NCBI GenBank assembly: GCA_016710325.1
Contig: JADJXK010000001.1
Coordinates: 1,426,001 to 1,490,000 of the forward strand
DNA length: 64,000 nt
Reading direction: 5' to 3'
DNA from: Candidatus Leptofilum proximum
GTDB taxonomy: Bacteria; Chloroflexota; Anaerolineae; Promineifilales; Promineifilaceae
In this document: positions 49,708-57,467 of the stretch, in pieces
Layout of the letters: each line of letters opens with the position of its first letter
Position numbering within the stretch: position 1 is the stretch's first letter
The notes under the pieces: generated by a model
Told to the model about the DNA's origin: nothing
The model's database searches: none
The model's input: only the letters and a program-made list of their open reading frames with translations
Position numbers and translations under genes: made by a program

Positions 49708-50478
49708 TTACTCCCCTTGCAGCTTTGCCAAAAATCCTTGCACCAGCTCCGCAACCCGCTCGGGAAATTCCAGCATCATCATGTGCCCCGCTTCTTCGAT
49801 GAGGGCAAATTCTGCCCGGGGCAGCTGCTCCGCCAGAAATTGGCCAAACTTGGCCGGGGTCATCTGGTCCTGGCCGCCGCTAACGACGAGGGCAGGTAAG
49901 GAGATCTCCGACAGGCGATCCCGTAAATCAAACGAATCACAGGCCAGAAAGTCAGCCAGCATCACCTGGGGGGCGCAGGCCAGCATGCTGCGCCGGTTGG
50001 CGGCCAGCAGGTCTGGATTGGGCAGCGCGCCCCAATAAAATTGGTTTAACAAATCCACGGTGGCCGAGAAATCGGCCTGGATGCCCTCGGTAAAGGCAGG
50101 GGCGACGCGCAGTCTGGCGCCGGTGCCCAGCAGCACCAGTGCCACGACGCCGGGTGGCGGCGCCAAAGCAATCTGTTGGGCAATGGCCCCACCCATCGAG
50201 TGCCCCAGGATCACCACATCTTCTAGTTCCAGCGCTTCAATAAACTGAATCACATCCTGAGCATAGTCAGCAGTGGTTTGGCGGCCGGACGGAGCGGAAC
50301 GGCCGTGTCCAGCCAAGTCCAGGGCGTAGACGGCCGTTTGCGGCAATCGGCGCAGCGCGCTCGGCCAAGTGAGGTGTGAACTGCCTGCGCCGTGAATGAG
50401 AACCAGCGTCTGCCGGGCATCGGTGGGCAGAAACGGAGCGTAATAGAGCGTGGTATGGGGTAGGGTAATGGTTGGCAT
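49708..50478 (-). CDS. Alpha/beta hydrolase
   Basis: A 256-residue hydrolase. Oxyanion region VLIHGAGSSHLTW, nucleophile elbow VILGHSMGGAIAQ (Ser), acid in VVSGGQDQMTP and His in IEEAGHMMMLEFPE make a full triad. Substrate unknown; it resembles esterases and hydrolases of the MhpC type. The start at 50478 begins at the first strand; a longer frame upstream is only antisense to murA. A promoter puts transcription at this ATG (leaderless). Confidence 0.85.
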   Translation of the reverse strand: MPTITLPHTTLYYAPFLPTDARQTLVLIHGAGSSHLTWPSALRRLPQTAVYALDLAGHGRSAPSGRQTTADYAQDVIQFIEALELEDVVILGHSMGGAIAQQIALAPPPGVVALVLLGTGARLRVAPAFTEGIQADFSATVDLLNQFYWGALPNPDLLAANRRSMLACAPQVMLADFLACDSFDLRDRLSEISLPALVVSGGQDQMTPAKFGQFLAEQLPRAEFALIEEAGHMMMLEFPERVAELVQGFLAKLQGE

Positions 50479-50484
50479 GGGCAA

Positions 50485-50513
50485 AGTGTAGCCCTGGGCT
50501 GAGTCAGAGACAA
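50485..50513 (-). promoter_or_regulatory. Leaderless promoter of the alpha/beta hydrolase gene
   Basis: TTGTCT (50513-50508), 17-base spacer, TACACT (50490-50485), then six bases to the ATG at 50478. No Shine-Dalgarno is present. Confidence 0.7.
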
Positions 50514-50637
50514 ACAACAGATGACTTAACTCCAGGTGAGCATTTGTTTTGCTAATTTGTGTCCCTCTGCGCTGACCGTTAGAATCTACCCACCCTTTTC
50601 GTGGAAGAGAGAAGAGAAGCAACAAAAGGAAACAACA

Positions 50638-51930
50638 ATGGAACGGTTTGTTATTGAAGGAGGGCAGCCACTCAGCGGTACTGTCAAGGTTAGCGGCAAC
50701 AAAAATGCAGCCCTCAAGCTGCTGCCTGCCTGCCTGCTGACGGATGAGCCGGTTGTGCTGCACAATATTCCTCGTATTCAAGACGTCATGTTTACCCTGG
50801 ATTTGCTGGCCGATTTGGGCGCCGAGGTGACTGACCTGGGCGATGGCAGCTGGCGCATTCATGCGGCCGAAGTCCGCAAAACGGAGCTGGACAGCCACCT
50901 GGCCAGCAAAATTCGGGCCTCGTTTGTGTTTTCCGGGCCGATGCTGGCCCGCATGGGGCAGGTGACCCTGCCTTTGCCGGGTGGTGATGTGATTGGCGGA
51001 CGGCCGTTGGATACCCACATCCGGGCGTTGGAGGCGTTGGGAACGGCCGTAGAAATGAAAACCCGCGGCCTGTTCCACATGAATGCCGACGGGCTGAAAG
51101 GTGCCGGCTACCTGCTGCTGCCCGAAGCCAGCGTCACTGCCACCGAGAACAGCATCATGGCCGCTGTCCTGGCCCGGGGTGAAACCGTCATCGACAATGC
51201 CGCCTGCGAACCGCACGTCCGCGATCTGTGCCACTTTCTCAACAGCCTGGGAGCATGCATCACCGGCATTGGCAGCAACCGGCTGACGATTGAAGGTGTG
51301 GACCGTCTGCACGGCGGTGAGTTCCGCCTTGGTTCAGACTTTATGGAAGTGGGCAGTTTTGTTGGCGCGGCGGCCGTTACGGGCGGCGAGATTCGCATTC
51401 AGGACGCCCAGCCGCAAAACCTGGGCATGATCCGTATTGTGTATGAAAAGCTGGGTGTGCATTGGCACGAGGATGGCCAGGACATTGTGGTGCCTGCCAA
51501 CCAGTCCCTGCAGATTAAACCCGCGCTGGGCGGCCGTATTCCTGAAATTAAGCCCATGCCCTGGCCCGGCTTCCCGCCGGACCTGATGAGCATTGCCGTG
51601 GTCATTGCCACGCAGTCAGAAGGCTCAGTGCTGCTGCATGACTGGATGTACGAGAGCCGCTTCTTCTTTGTGGACAATCTCACCTTTATGGGGGCGCGCA
51701 TTGTGCTGTGCGATCCGCACCGGGTGATGATTTTGGGCCGCAACCGGCTCAATGCCAGCCCACACGGTGTGCCTAGCCCGGATATTCGCGCCGGTATGGC
51801 TATGATTCTGGCGGCACTGTGCGCTACGGGCACCAGCACCATCAACAATATTCAGCAAATTGATCGAGGATACGAGCAGATTGAGGTGAAGCTGCAAGGG
51901 CTGGGGGCGCACATCGAACGGGTTTCGTAA
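50638..51930 (+). CDS. murA: UDP-N-acetylglucosamine 1-carboxyvinyltransferase with Asp at the fosfomycin site
   Basis: A 430-residue enzyme of the first committed step of peptidoglycan synthesis, transferring enolpyruvate from PEP to UDP-GlcNAc. VSGNKNAALKLLPACLL at the N-terminus and RASFVFSGPMLARMG are conserved. The active-site loop reads LPGGDVIGGRPLDTH, so the usual catalytic Cys (E. coli Cys115) is Asp117. This change is known in Mycobacterium and Chlamydia and gives fosfomycin resistance while keeping activity. AAAGGA lies before the ATG at 50638; the frame is open further upstream without support. Confidence 0.95.
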   Translation: MERFVIEGGQPLSGTVKVSGNKNAALKLLPACLLTDEPVVLHNIPRIQDVMFTLDLLADLGAEVTDLGDGSWRIHAAEVRKTELDSHLASKIRASFVFSGPMLARMGQVTLPLPGGDVIGGRPLDTHIRALEALGTAVEMKTRGLFHMNADGLKGAGYLLLPEASVTATENSIMAAVLARGETVIDNAACEPHVRDLCHFLNSLGACITGIGSNRLTIEGVDRLHGGEFRLGSDFMEVGSFVGAAAVTGGEIRIQDAQPQNLGMIRIVYEKLGVHWHEDGQDIVVPANQSLQIKPALGGRIPEIKPMPWPGFPPDLMSIAVVIATQSEGSVLLHDWMYESRFFFVDNLTFMGARIVLCDPHRVMILGRNRLNASPHGVPSPDIRAGMAMILAALCATGTSTINNIQQIDRGYEQIEVKLQGLGAHIERVS

Positions 51931-51961
51931 CCGTTTTAGCCGACATTGCCTGAAAAATCAT

Positions 51962-52110
51962 TTGACCGGCCTCCCTGGCTTGGGTATAATTTTCCGTCGT
52001 TTACAGGATGAAACGAGGTCATACCCTTTGTTTTTTGATGAGATTGAAGAGGGTAACGGCCGTTAAACTCAGCAGATATTAACCTCAGGGCTTCACGCCC
52101 TGGTTTTTTT
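51962..52110 (+). promoter_or_regulatory. rpmH promoter and leader with terminator hairpin
   Basis: TTGACC (51962-51967), 17-base spacer, TATAAT (51985-51990): a near-consensus promoter. The leader contains ACGGCCGT (52054 region) and a hairpin CAGGGC/TTCAC/GCCCTG (52086-52102) followed by seven T (52104-52110), just before AGGAG and rpmH. A terminator between promoter and gene suggests attenuation; it could instead end murA transcripts. Confidence 0.8.
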
Positions 52111-52123
52111 AGGAGAACTTCTT

Positions 52124-52348
52124 ATGCCAAAGCGTACTTATCAACCAAAAATTCGTCGCCGGAAACGGGTTCACGGCTTTCGTCAGCGTATGAAGACCAA
52201 AGGTGGCCGCGATGTGTTGAAGAGCCGCCGCGCCAAGGGGCGTCATAAGCTGACTGTAGAAATGAATGATCACGTCAAGCGGATTAACTGGAATGGTTCG
52301 TCAGCTACGGCTTACCGTTCGGTGAAACGTTTTGGCGGGGGTAAATAA
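52124..52348 (+). CDS. rpmH: 50S ribosomal protein L34, extended
   Basis: A 74-residue protein. The first 45 residues (MPKRTYQPKIRRRKRVHGFR, MKTKGGRDVLKSRRAKGRHKL) are canonical L34. The remaining 29 residues, rich in Asn, Ser and basic residues and ending FGGGK, are an extension; most L34 proteins have only 44-46 residues. First gene of the rpmH-rnpA-yidD-yidC-jag block. AGGAG precedes the ATG. Confidence 0.95.
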   Translation: MPKRTYQPKIRRRKRVHGFRQRMKTKGGRDVLKSRRAKGRHKLTVEMNDHVKRINWNGSSATAYRSVKRFGGGK

Positions 52349-52369
52349 TACCCGCCGGTTGACTAATGT

Positions 52370-52732
52370 ATGCTGCCACACCCCCATCGCCTGAGGCGCG
52401 CGGCTGACCTGAAGGCCGTGCAGCAGCATGGGCGCAGCTGGCGTCACCCGCTTTGTATCCTGGTGGTTGGGCAGGGGGGCGCCGAGGTAAGCCGGTTTGC
52501 TTTTATTGCCAGTCGGCGTGTGGGGAAGGCAGTGATACGAAACCGGGTCAGGCGTTACCTGCGCGAAGCGGTTCGTTTGCATCTGGACGAAATTCAACCG
52601 GGTTGGGATTGTGTATGGATAGCACGGCCGCTTTTGCCTGAGGCTACTTTTGCCGAGGTGGAAACGGCCGTTTTGCAGTTATTGGCGCGGTCGGAACTCA
52701 TTTCCGCGTCACAGCGTACAGAAGCGGAATGA
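52370..52732 (+). CDS. rnpA: RNase P protein component
   Basis: A 120-residue basic protein that assists RNase P RNA in tRNA 5' maturation. The RNR motif is in RVGKAVIRNRVRRYLREAVR and the N-terminal helix reads HRLRRAADLKAVQQHG. It follows rpmH by 21 bases, the near-universal order. A palindromic region follows (52740-52923). Confidence 0.95.
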   Translation: MLPHPHRLRRAADLKAVQQHGRSWRHPLCILVVGQGGAEVSRFAFIASRRVGKAVIRNRVRRYLREAVRLHLDEIQPGWDCVWIARPLLPEATFAEVETAVLQLLARSELISASQRTEAE

Positions 52733-52739
52733 GGGCTAG

Positions 52740-52923
52740 CACAGTCCGGCGGGAATGCACATAAGGATATTATGACAAGTGCCCCGGACTGTTTAAGTAT
52801 TGCGCCATGAGTGTAACTTGATGCGAACTTCTGAAGCACAATACTAGGGTACGCCGTTGTTTACTGATAAGCGCCACTAGTGAGCTGAAAAAATTTGTGC
52901 AAATCTAATACAAATTTTTTCAG
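52740..52923. repeat. Three inverted repeats between rnpA and yidD
   Basis: ACAGTCCGG (52741 region) with CCGGACTGT (52783-52791); AGTATTGCGC (52797 region) with GCACAATACT (52832-52841); and perfect 14-base arms CTGAAAAAATTTGT (52885-52898) and ACAAATTTTTTCAG (52910-52923). The last one sits on the promoter region of yidD and also resembles a bidirectional terminator. Confidence 0.7.
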
Positions 52924-52942
52924 ATGTTGTATGATGATGGGC

Positions 52943-53152
52943 ATGAAAAGAATTGCTCTATTTTTAATTCGTTTGTACCAGCGGACTATTTCTCGGGTTA
53001 CCCCGCCTAGCTGTCGTTTTTACCCCACCTGCTCGCATTACGGGTACGAAGCAATTGAAAAATACGGATTTAGGAAAGGCGGCTGGCTGGCTGTTAAGCG
53101 TATCAGCCGGTGCCACCCGCTTAACCCAGGCGGGTATGACCCGGTTCCCTAA
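52943..53152 (+). CDS. yidD: Membrane protein insertion efficiency factor
   Basis: A 69-residue protein that helps YidC-dependent insertion, attached to the inner face of the membrane. The family text is IALFLIRLYQRTISRVTPPSCRFYPTCSHYGYEAIEKYG then HPLNPGGYDPVP, with the three conserved cysteines. TATGAT at 52930-52935 lies seven bases before the ATG, so the mRNA may be leaderless; no Shine-Dalgarno is visible. Confidence 0.93.
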   Translation: MKRIALFLIRLYQRTISRVTPPSCRFYPTCSHYGYEAIEKYGFRKGGWLAVKRISRCHPLNPGGYDPVP

Positions 53153-53201
53153 CTTATTGATTTCACAGCAATCATTGGCATTGCTCTTGCGGAGGCACTC
53201 T

Positions 53202-54395
53202 TTGTTCATTGCAAAACGGCCGTTATCGCGGCCCCTTTTATTTGTACTACTCCTGGCTATGTTTGGTTTAACCTCTTGTGCCGGGGCAGCCACGGCGCAA
53301 AACTGGCCTGGCTTGTCAACCGATGGTGAAAACGTGTATGTGGCTTACGGCCCTGGTGTTTTGGGTTTGGCGGCGGATTCTCAAGATTTGCTCTGGTCAT
53401 ACCGGCCAGAAAATGCTGCACTGTCCTTCTACGCGCCACCTTCCGTGGAAAACGGCCGTGCCGTCGTTGGTGACTTTGGCGCAGCGCAGGGTCTTTTCTC
53501 CCCGCAAACAGTGGTGTCGATTTACGCGTTGGACGTGACGGGCAATACGGTGCAAACTGAATGGGCCCGTAATGATCTGGCCAAAGACCGCATTGTAGCG
53601 GCTCCTTTGCAGGTAGACGGTGTCGCCTACGTGGCAACGGCCGATAACCAGCTGCTGGCCCTGGATGCCGAATCTGGCACCGAATTGTGGCGCTTTAACA
53701 CCAGGTTTTCCATTTGGGCTCAGCCGACTTATTATGAAGGCACGTTGTTTGTCTCCTCATTGGACCGTCATTTGTATGCCGTGAATGCGGCCGATGGCAG
53801 CGAAAAGTGGGCCGTGGAGCTGAGCGGCGCCATGTCGGCCCAACCTGTTGTGAACCCCGACGAAAACCTCGTTTACGCCGCCAGCTATGACCGGGAAGTC
53901 CATGCGTTGGATATAGACACTGGTGAAGAGGTGTGGTCCGTGCTTGCCTCTGACTGGGTATGGAGCGCTCCAGCCCTGGCCGATGGTGCGTTATACTTTG
54001 GTGACAGCAGCGGCAATGTTTTTGCGGTGGATGCCGCCAGTGGTGAGCTGCTGTGGCAAAGCGGGGTACACACAATGAATGTTGTTGCTGGCGCCACCCA
54101 GAACCCACCCGCCCAAATCAAGGGCGCCATTCAGGCCAGCCCGGTTGTGCATGACGGTGTGGTTTACGTAGCGTCCTTGGGTAATGAGCAAAGTGAAGAA
54201 GGTTTGCTGGTGGCGCTGGACGCCTTAAATGGTGAAGAATTGTGGCAAGCCACGACTCCCGCACCACTTTTCTCTACCCCCGTGGTTGCAGGCGACACCC
54301 TTGTGGTGGCCATGCAAAGTGAAGCCGGGATTTTGCAGGCATATGAACTGGAGACGGGCGATCTAGATTGGAGCTATCTGCCGCCGGAATCGTAG
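53202..54395 (+). CDS. PQQ-repeat beta-propeller lipoprotein
   Basis: A 397-residue lipoprotein. The start is taken as TTG at 53202 because GCGGAGG lies six bases upstream and it gives a proper signal (RPLLFVLLLAMFGLTSC), with lipobox LTSC. Longer ATG starts overlap yidD. The mature part is a propeller with blades such as LLALDAESGTELWRF, HLYAVNAADGSEKWAV, EVHALDIDTGEEVWSV and NVFAVDAASGELLWQS. This matches PQQ-like/BamB-like scaffolds on the outer face of the membrane. Its place between yidD and yidC suggests a role in membrane-protein or cell-envelope assembly. Confidence 0.8.
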   Translation: MFIAKRPLSRPLLFVLLLAMFGLTSCAGAATAQNWPGLSTDGENVYVAYGPGVLGLAADSQDLLWSYRPENAALSFYAPPSVENGRAVVGDFGAAQGLFSPQTVVSIYALDVTGNTVQTEWARNDLAKDRIVAAPLQVDGVAYVATADNQLLALDAESGTELWRFNTRFSIWAQPTYYEGTLFVSSLDRHLYAVNAADGSEKWAVELSGAMSAQPVVNPDENLVYAASYDREVHALDIDTGEEVWSVLASDWVWSAPALADGALYFGDSSGNVFAVDAASGELLWQSGVHTMNVVAGATQNPPAQIKGAIQASPVVHDGVVYVASLGNEQSEEGLLVALDALNGEELWQATTPAPLFSTPVVAGDTLVVAMQSEAGILQAYELETGDLDWSYLPPES

Positions 54396-54489
54396 CGTTG
54401 TTTGGTTCGCTGGCTGCAAACATCGAATATTGGCAGCGATAGGGTCTGGCAGCCCCAGTCCATCGCTTTAGACAGGACTTAATCACCTT

Positions 54490-55425
54490 ATGTGGGATTT
54501 ATTAATTATCAACCCAATTACCAACGCCTTGTTGTGGCTGTATGCCGTCTTAGGGAACAATTTCATCCTGGCCCTGACAGTCTTTACTATTTTCACCCGC
54601 GTGTTAATGCTGCCGTTGAACCTGCGGCAGCAGCGCAGCATGGTAAAAACTCAGGAGATGCAGCCCCAAATCCGGGCCATCCAGCAGAAGTACAAGGACA
54701 ATCCGCAAAAAATGCAGGAAGAGTTCCAAAGGATTGGTTACAATCCGGCGGAAAGTTTGAGCGGCTGTTTGCCTTTATTGGCCACCATGCCGATTTTATT
54801 TGGTCTGTTCCAGGTTTTGCGCCTGGTCTTGGGCTCTACGCCACAAACGCTTTTTGAATTGACGCAGCGTGTGTATCCTGGTATTGATTTGACCAACCTG
54901 CTGCCGATTGAAAGCAACTTCCTCTGGCTGAATCTCGGCCAACCGGATCCCCTGTACATCCTCCCCATCCTGGTCTTTGTGACGATGTTTGTGCAGACCA
55001 AGTTCACTTCGCCTTCGGCACCAAAGAAGGACGATGCGGCCAAAAATAAGAAGGGCGGTAAGGAACAGCAGGATGATCCCACGGCCGCGATGACCCAATC
55101 GATGCAGTACACGATGCCAATTATGTTTGGCTTCTTCTCGCTGTCGTTCCAGTCTGGCCTGTCGATTTACTTCATTCTGTCCAATGTGATCGGTATTGTG
55201 CAGGGTTTGTACACCCGCCGGGTGATGGAAGCGGAGAAAGAGGCCATGGCTGTGGCTAAAGAGCGCAAGGCGATGGGGTTGAACGGTGATGGCGTGGCCG
55301 CTCAGGCGGAAATGCCGCAGGATGAGGCGTTGCCAACAGTTAAAGAAAATCAGAAAAAAGCTACACAGGGCAGCAGCCGCAGCCAGGGCCAATCGAAGCG
55401 GAAACGCCGGTCGGCCAAGCGGTAA
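54490..55425 (+). CDS. yidC: Membrane protein insertase YidC/OxaI
   Basis: A 311-residue insertase. TM1 region FILALTVFTIFTRVLMLPL carries the conserved Arg; then the cytoplasmic coiled hairpin (SMVKTQEMQPQIRAIQQKYK), TM helices around ESLSGCLPLLATMPILFGLF, PLYILPILVFVTMFVQTKF and SMQYTMPIMFGFFSLSFQSG. The Lys/Arg-rich tail (KRKRRSAKR) can contact the ribosome. It lacks the large periplasmic domain of Proteobacteria, as in Gram-positive and Chloroflexota types. Confidence 0.95.
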   Translation: MWDLLIINPITNALLWLYAVLGNNFILALTVFTIFTRVLMLPLNLRQQRSMVKTQEMQPQIRAIQQKYKDNPQKMQEEFQRIGYNPAESLSGCLPLLATMPILFGLFQVLRLVLGSTPQTLFELTQRVYPGIDLTNLLPIESNFLWLNLGQPDPLYILPILVFVTMFVQTKFTSPSAPKKDDAAKNKKGGKEQQDDPTAAMTQSMQYTMPIMFGFFSLSFQSGLSIYFILSNVIGIVQGLYTRRVMEAEKEAMAVAKERKAMGLNGDGVAAQAEMPQDEALPTVKENQKKATQGSSRSQGQSKRKRRSAKR

Positions 55426-55494
55426 GCTGTGCCCACCCTGGCGGCCCGCTGCTTCTGGCTGCCAGGTGTGTTTAGCGAGCATAAAGGGGTATCT

Positions 55495-56301
55495 ATGTCT
55501 AACAAACGTGAGATTGAAGCTCGGGGGTCGGATGTCGAAAAAGCGATTGAAGCGGGGTTACAGAAATTAGGAGTCAGCCGGTCGGAAGTGATTATTGATG
55601 TGGTGGATGAAGGCAGCCGCGGCCTGTTGGGGATTGGCAGCCGGGATGCCGTGGTGCGTTTGACGGCATTGTCTGCGCCTACGCCGCCGCCTGTTCCTAA
55701 ACCGGTGCCCACAGTGCAGCCGCAGCCTACGGCCGTTCCCACCCCCAAACCAGCTGCTAAACCGGTAGCGAAGAAGGAAGCGGCCGTTCCCACCCGCACG
55801 CCTACCCGCGAGGCTGAAATCACTGATGCCGATCCGGAAGAAAAAGAGATGGCCCTGGACGTCATTGCCACTTTGCTGGCTAAAATGGATGTGCAGGCAG
55901 AGCTGGCCGTGTCCGTTTCCGATCCCGATGATTTAACCGGGCGCCGCGTGAACGTCATTGACATTGAAGGGGAAGATTTGGGGGTTTTGATTGGCCCGCG
56001 TGGTGAAACCCTGAACGCCATCCAATACCTGGCGCGGCTGATGGTGGGCAACCAGCTCCAGCGGCGTGCCTCCTTTGTGGTGGATGTGGAAGGATACCGC
56101 AGACGGCGGCAGCAGGCGCTGGCTCGCCTGGCCGAGCGTATGGCCAAGAAAGTGGTCAGCCGCCACCGGCCCGTCAGCCTGGAGCCGATGCCGCCGCACG
56201 AACGGCGCATCATTCACATGACGCTGCGGGACAACGACGAGGTGTATACACAAAGTTCCGGCGAAGGCAAGCGGCGCAAGGTACGTATTCTGCCGAAGTA
56301 A
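55495..56301 (+). CDS. jag: Jag/KhpB RNA-binding protein
   Basis: A 268-residue RNA-binding protein: Jag-N domain at residues 1-55 (REIEARGSDVEKAIEAGLQK, GSRGLLGIGSRDAVV), a Pro/Ala/Lys-rich linker, a KH domain (LGVLIGPRGETLNAIQYLARLM) and a C-terminal R3H domain (RRRRQQALARLAERMAKK and EPMPPHERRIIHM). Jag is usually encoded after yidC and affects cell division and elongation with KhpA. The start at 55495 begins the Jag-N domain. Confidence 0.93.
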   Translation: MSNKREIEARGSDVEKAIEAGLQKLGVSRSEVIIDVVDEGSRGLLGIGSRDAVVRLTALSAPTPPPVPKPVPTVQPQPTAVPTPKPAAKPVAKKEAAVPTRTPTREAEITDADPEEKEMALDVIATLLAKMDVQAELAVSVSDPDDLTGRRVNVIDIEGEDLGVLIGPRGETLNAIQYLARLMVGNQLQRRASFVVDVEGYRRRRQQALARLAERMAKKVVSRHRPVSLEPMPPHERRIIHMTLRDNDEVYTQSSGEGKRRKVRILPK

Positions 56302-56370
56302 ACTTGCCACAGAGGGCACAGAGTTAGATGAGATTTTGAGAATCTTTGTGCAGTGGATGAATGAAATATA

Positions 56371-56398
56371 AAGGCCAGAGGATCCCTCTGGCCTTTTT
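56371..56398 (+). terminator. Intrinsic terminator after jag
   Basis: GGCCAGAGG / CCTCTGGCC with a short loop and six T at 56394-56399. It ends the rpmH-to-jag block, facing the convergent cyclophilin gene. Confidence 0.88.
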
Positions 56399-56418
56399 TG
56401 ATCTTGGCTGGGCGAAAT

Positions 56419-56901
56419 TTACGATTCGTGGATGGTGACGCTGTTCATCGTGTCACCCTGGCGAATGCTGTTGACCACGTCCATGCCGCTGGTGACTTTG
56501 CCAAAGACGGTGTGACGGCCGTCTAAATGCGGCTGAGGCGAGTGGGTGATGAAAAACTGGGAACCGTTGGTGCCCGGTCCGCGATTGGCCATCGACAGGT
56601 AGCCGGTGCCGTGTTTGTGTGGGTTGCCCACAAATTCGTCCTTGAAGGTGTAGCCCGGACCTCCGCCGCCCGTACCGGTGGGGTCGCCGCCCTGAATTAC
56701 AAAGTTGGGGATGACACGGTGAAAGGCCACGTCGTCGTAGTACCCTTCACGCGAGAGAAAGACGAAGTTGTTTACAGTCACCGGCGCGTGTTCAACAAAC
56801 AACTCCAGTTCGATGTCGCCTTTGCTGGTAGAGACGGTTGCCGTATATTTTTTACTCAAGTCAATTTGCAGTGCTGGCGGGGATTGCCATTGTTTAGCCA
56901 T
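56419..56901 (-). CDS. Cyclophilin-type peptidyl-prolyl isomerase
   Basis: A 160-residue cytoplasmic PPIase without signal peptide. Catalytic region DVAFHRVIPNFVIQGGDPTG (Arg, Phe), then GGGGPGYTFKDEF, LSMANRGPGTNGSQFFIT and LDGRHTVFGKV. It speeds proline isomerisation in folding. AGGAGA lies before the ATG. Monocistronic. Confidence 0.95.
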   Translation of the reverse strand: MAKQWQSPPALQIDLSKKYTATVSTSKGDIELELFVEHAPVTVNNFVFLSREGYYDDVAFHRVIPNFVIQGGDPTGTGGGGPGYTFKDEFVGNPHKHGTGYLSMANRGPGTNGSQFFITHSPQPHLDGRHTVFGKVTSGMDVVNSIRQGDTMNSVTIHES

Positions 56902-57178
56902 AAAACATTCTCCTAGAAAAAGATGGGTGCAGCGTCTCGTGCCGCACGGTTTACGGCCTGGATTATAACATCAAATAGCTGTGGTTACGGTCTGGCGAGA
57001 TGTTAATCTGTTTGCCAAAACCATTTGGTGGGGGCTTGAGTAATTTTTTATCTTGGGCTACTCTTGTAACCGGCCGCATCTCTCGTGGCAAAATCTCTTG
57101 TGGAATTCGCGGCTTGTCGTTTGTTTTGGATTGCCATTTGTTGGAGGGTTTGGGGTGGATCACCGGTTCGAGTGGCGA

Positions 57179-57463
57179 ATGTATCGGTTCTTCATGCTGT
57201 TAGACTCTGGTCTGGCCTATATGTTTTGTAAAACCGGGTATCCCGGAATTGCACACCTCTTGCTGTTAATACTCCCCTTGTTATTTGTGGCTGCCCTCCG
57301 GGTAAGACATCAATCTAAATGCCCGAACTGTCATGTGGCTTTTGCGTTCCAGCATCCTGAACATATGCCTGACAAGCGTAGTTTCTTGCGTCGGCAGTAC
57401 ACAGTTTTTTACCAATGCCACAACTGCGCCTATCGTTTAGTTGTGCGTCGTTACCGGAAGTGA
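57179..57463 (+). CDS. Small membrane protein with zinc-ribbon tail
   Basis: A protein of about 94 residues. A hydrophobic segment (HLLLLILPLLFVAALRV) is followed by CPNCHVAF and, 36 residues later, CHNCAYRLVV, two knuckles for one zinc. The start is uncertain: 57179 is the first ATG before the hydrophobic part and no Shine-Dalgarno is clear, while the frame is open from 57053. Unknown function; it converges on the kinase gene with a 4-base gap. The stretch 56902-57178 holds no other gene that I can support. Confidence 0.5.
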   Translation: MYRFFMLLDSGLAYMFCKTGYPGIAHLLLLILPLLFVAALRVRHQSKCPNCHVAFAFQHPEHMPDKRSFLRRQYTVFYQCHNCAYRLVVRRYRK

Positions 57464-57467
57464 AGCA

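Noticed and set aside
50479..51312. Upstream extension of the alpha/beta hydrolase frame by 278 codons
   Set aside because: The extension is entirely antisense to murA, has no domain content, and the hydrolase family begins at 50478.
51931..52942. Replication origin near rpmH
   Set aside because: rpmH-rnpA often lies near oriC, but there is no dnaA or dnaN and no cluster of DnaA boxes (TTATCCACA) in this region.
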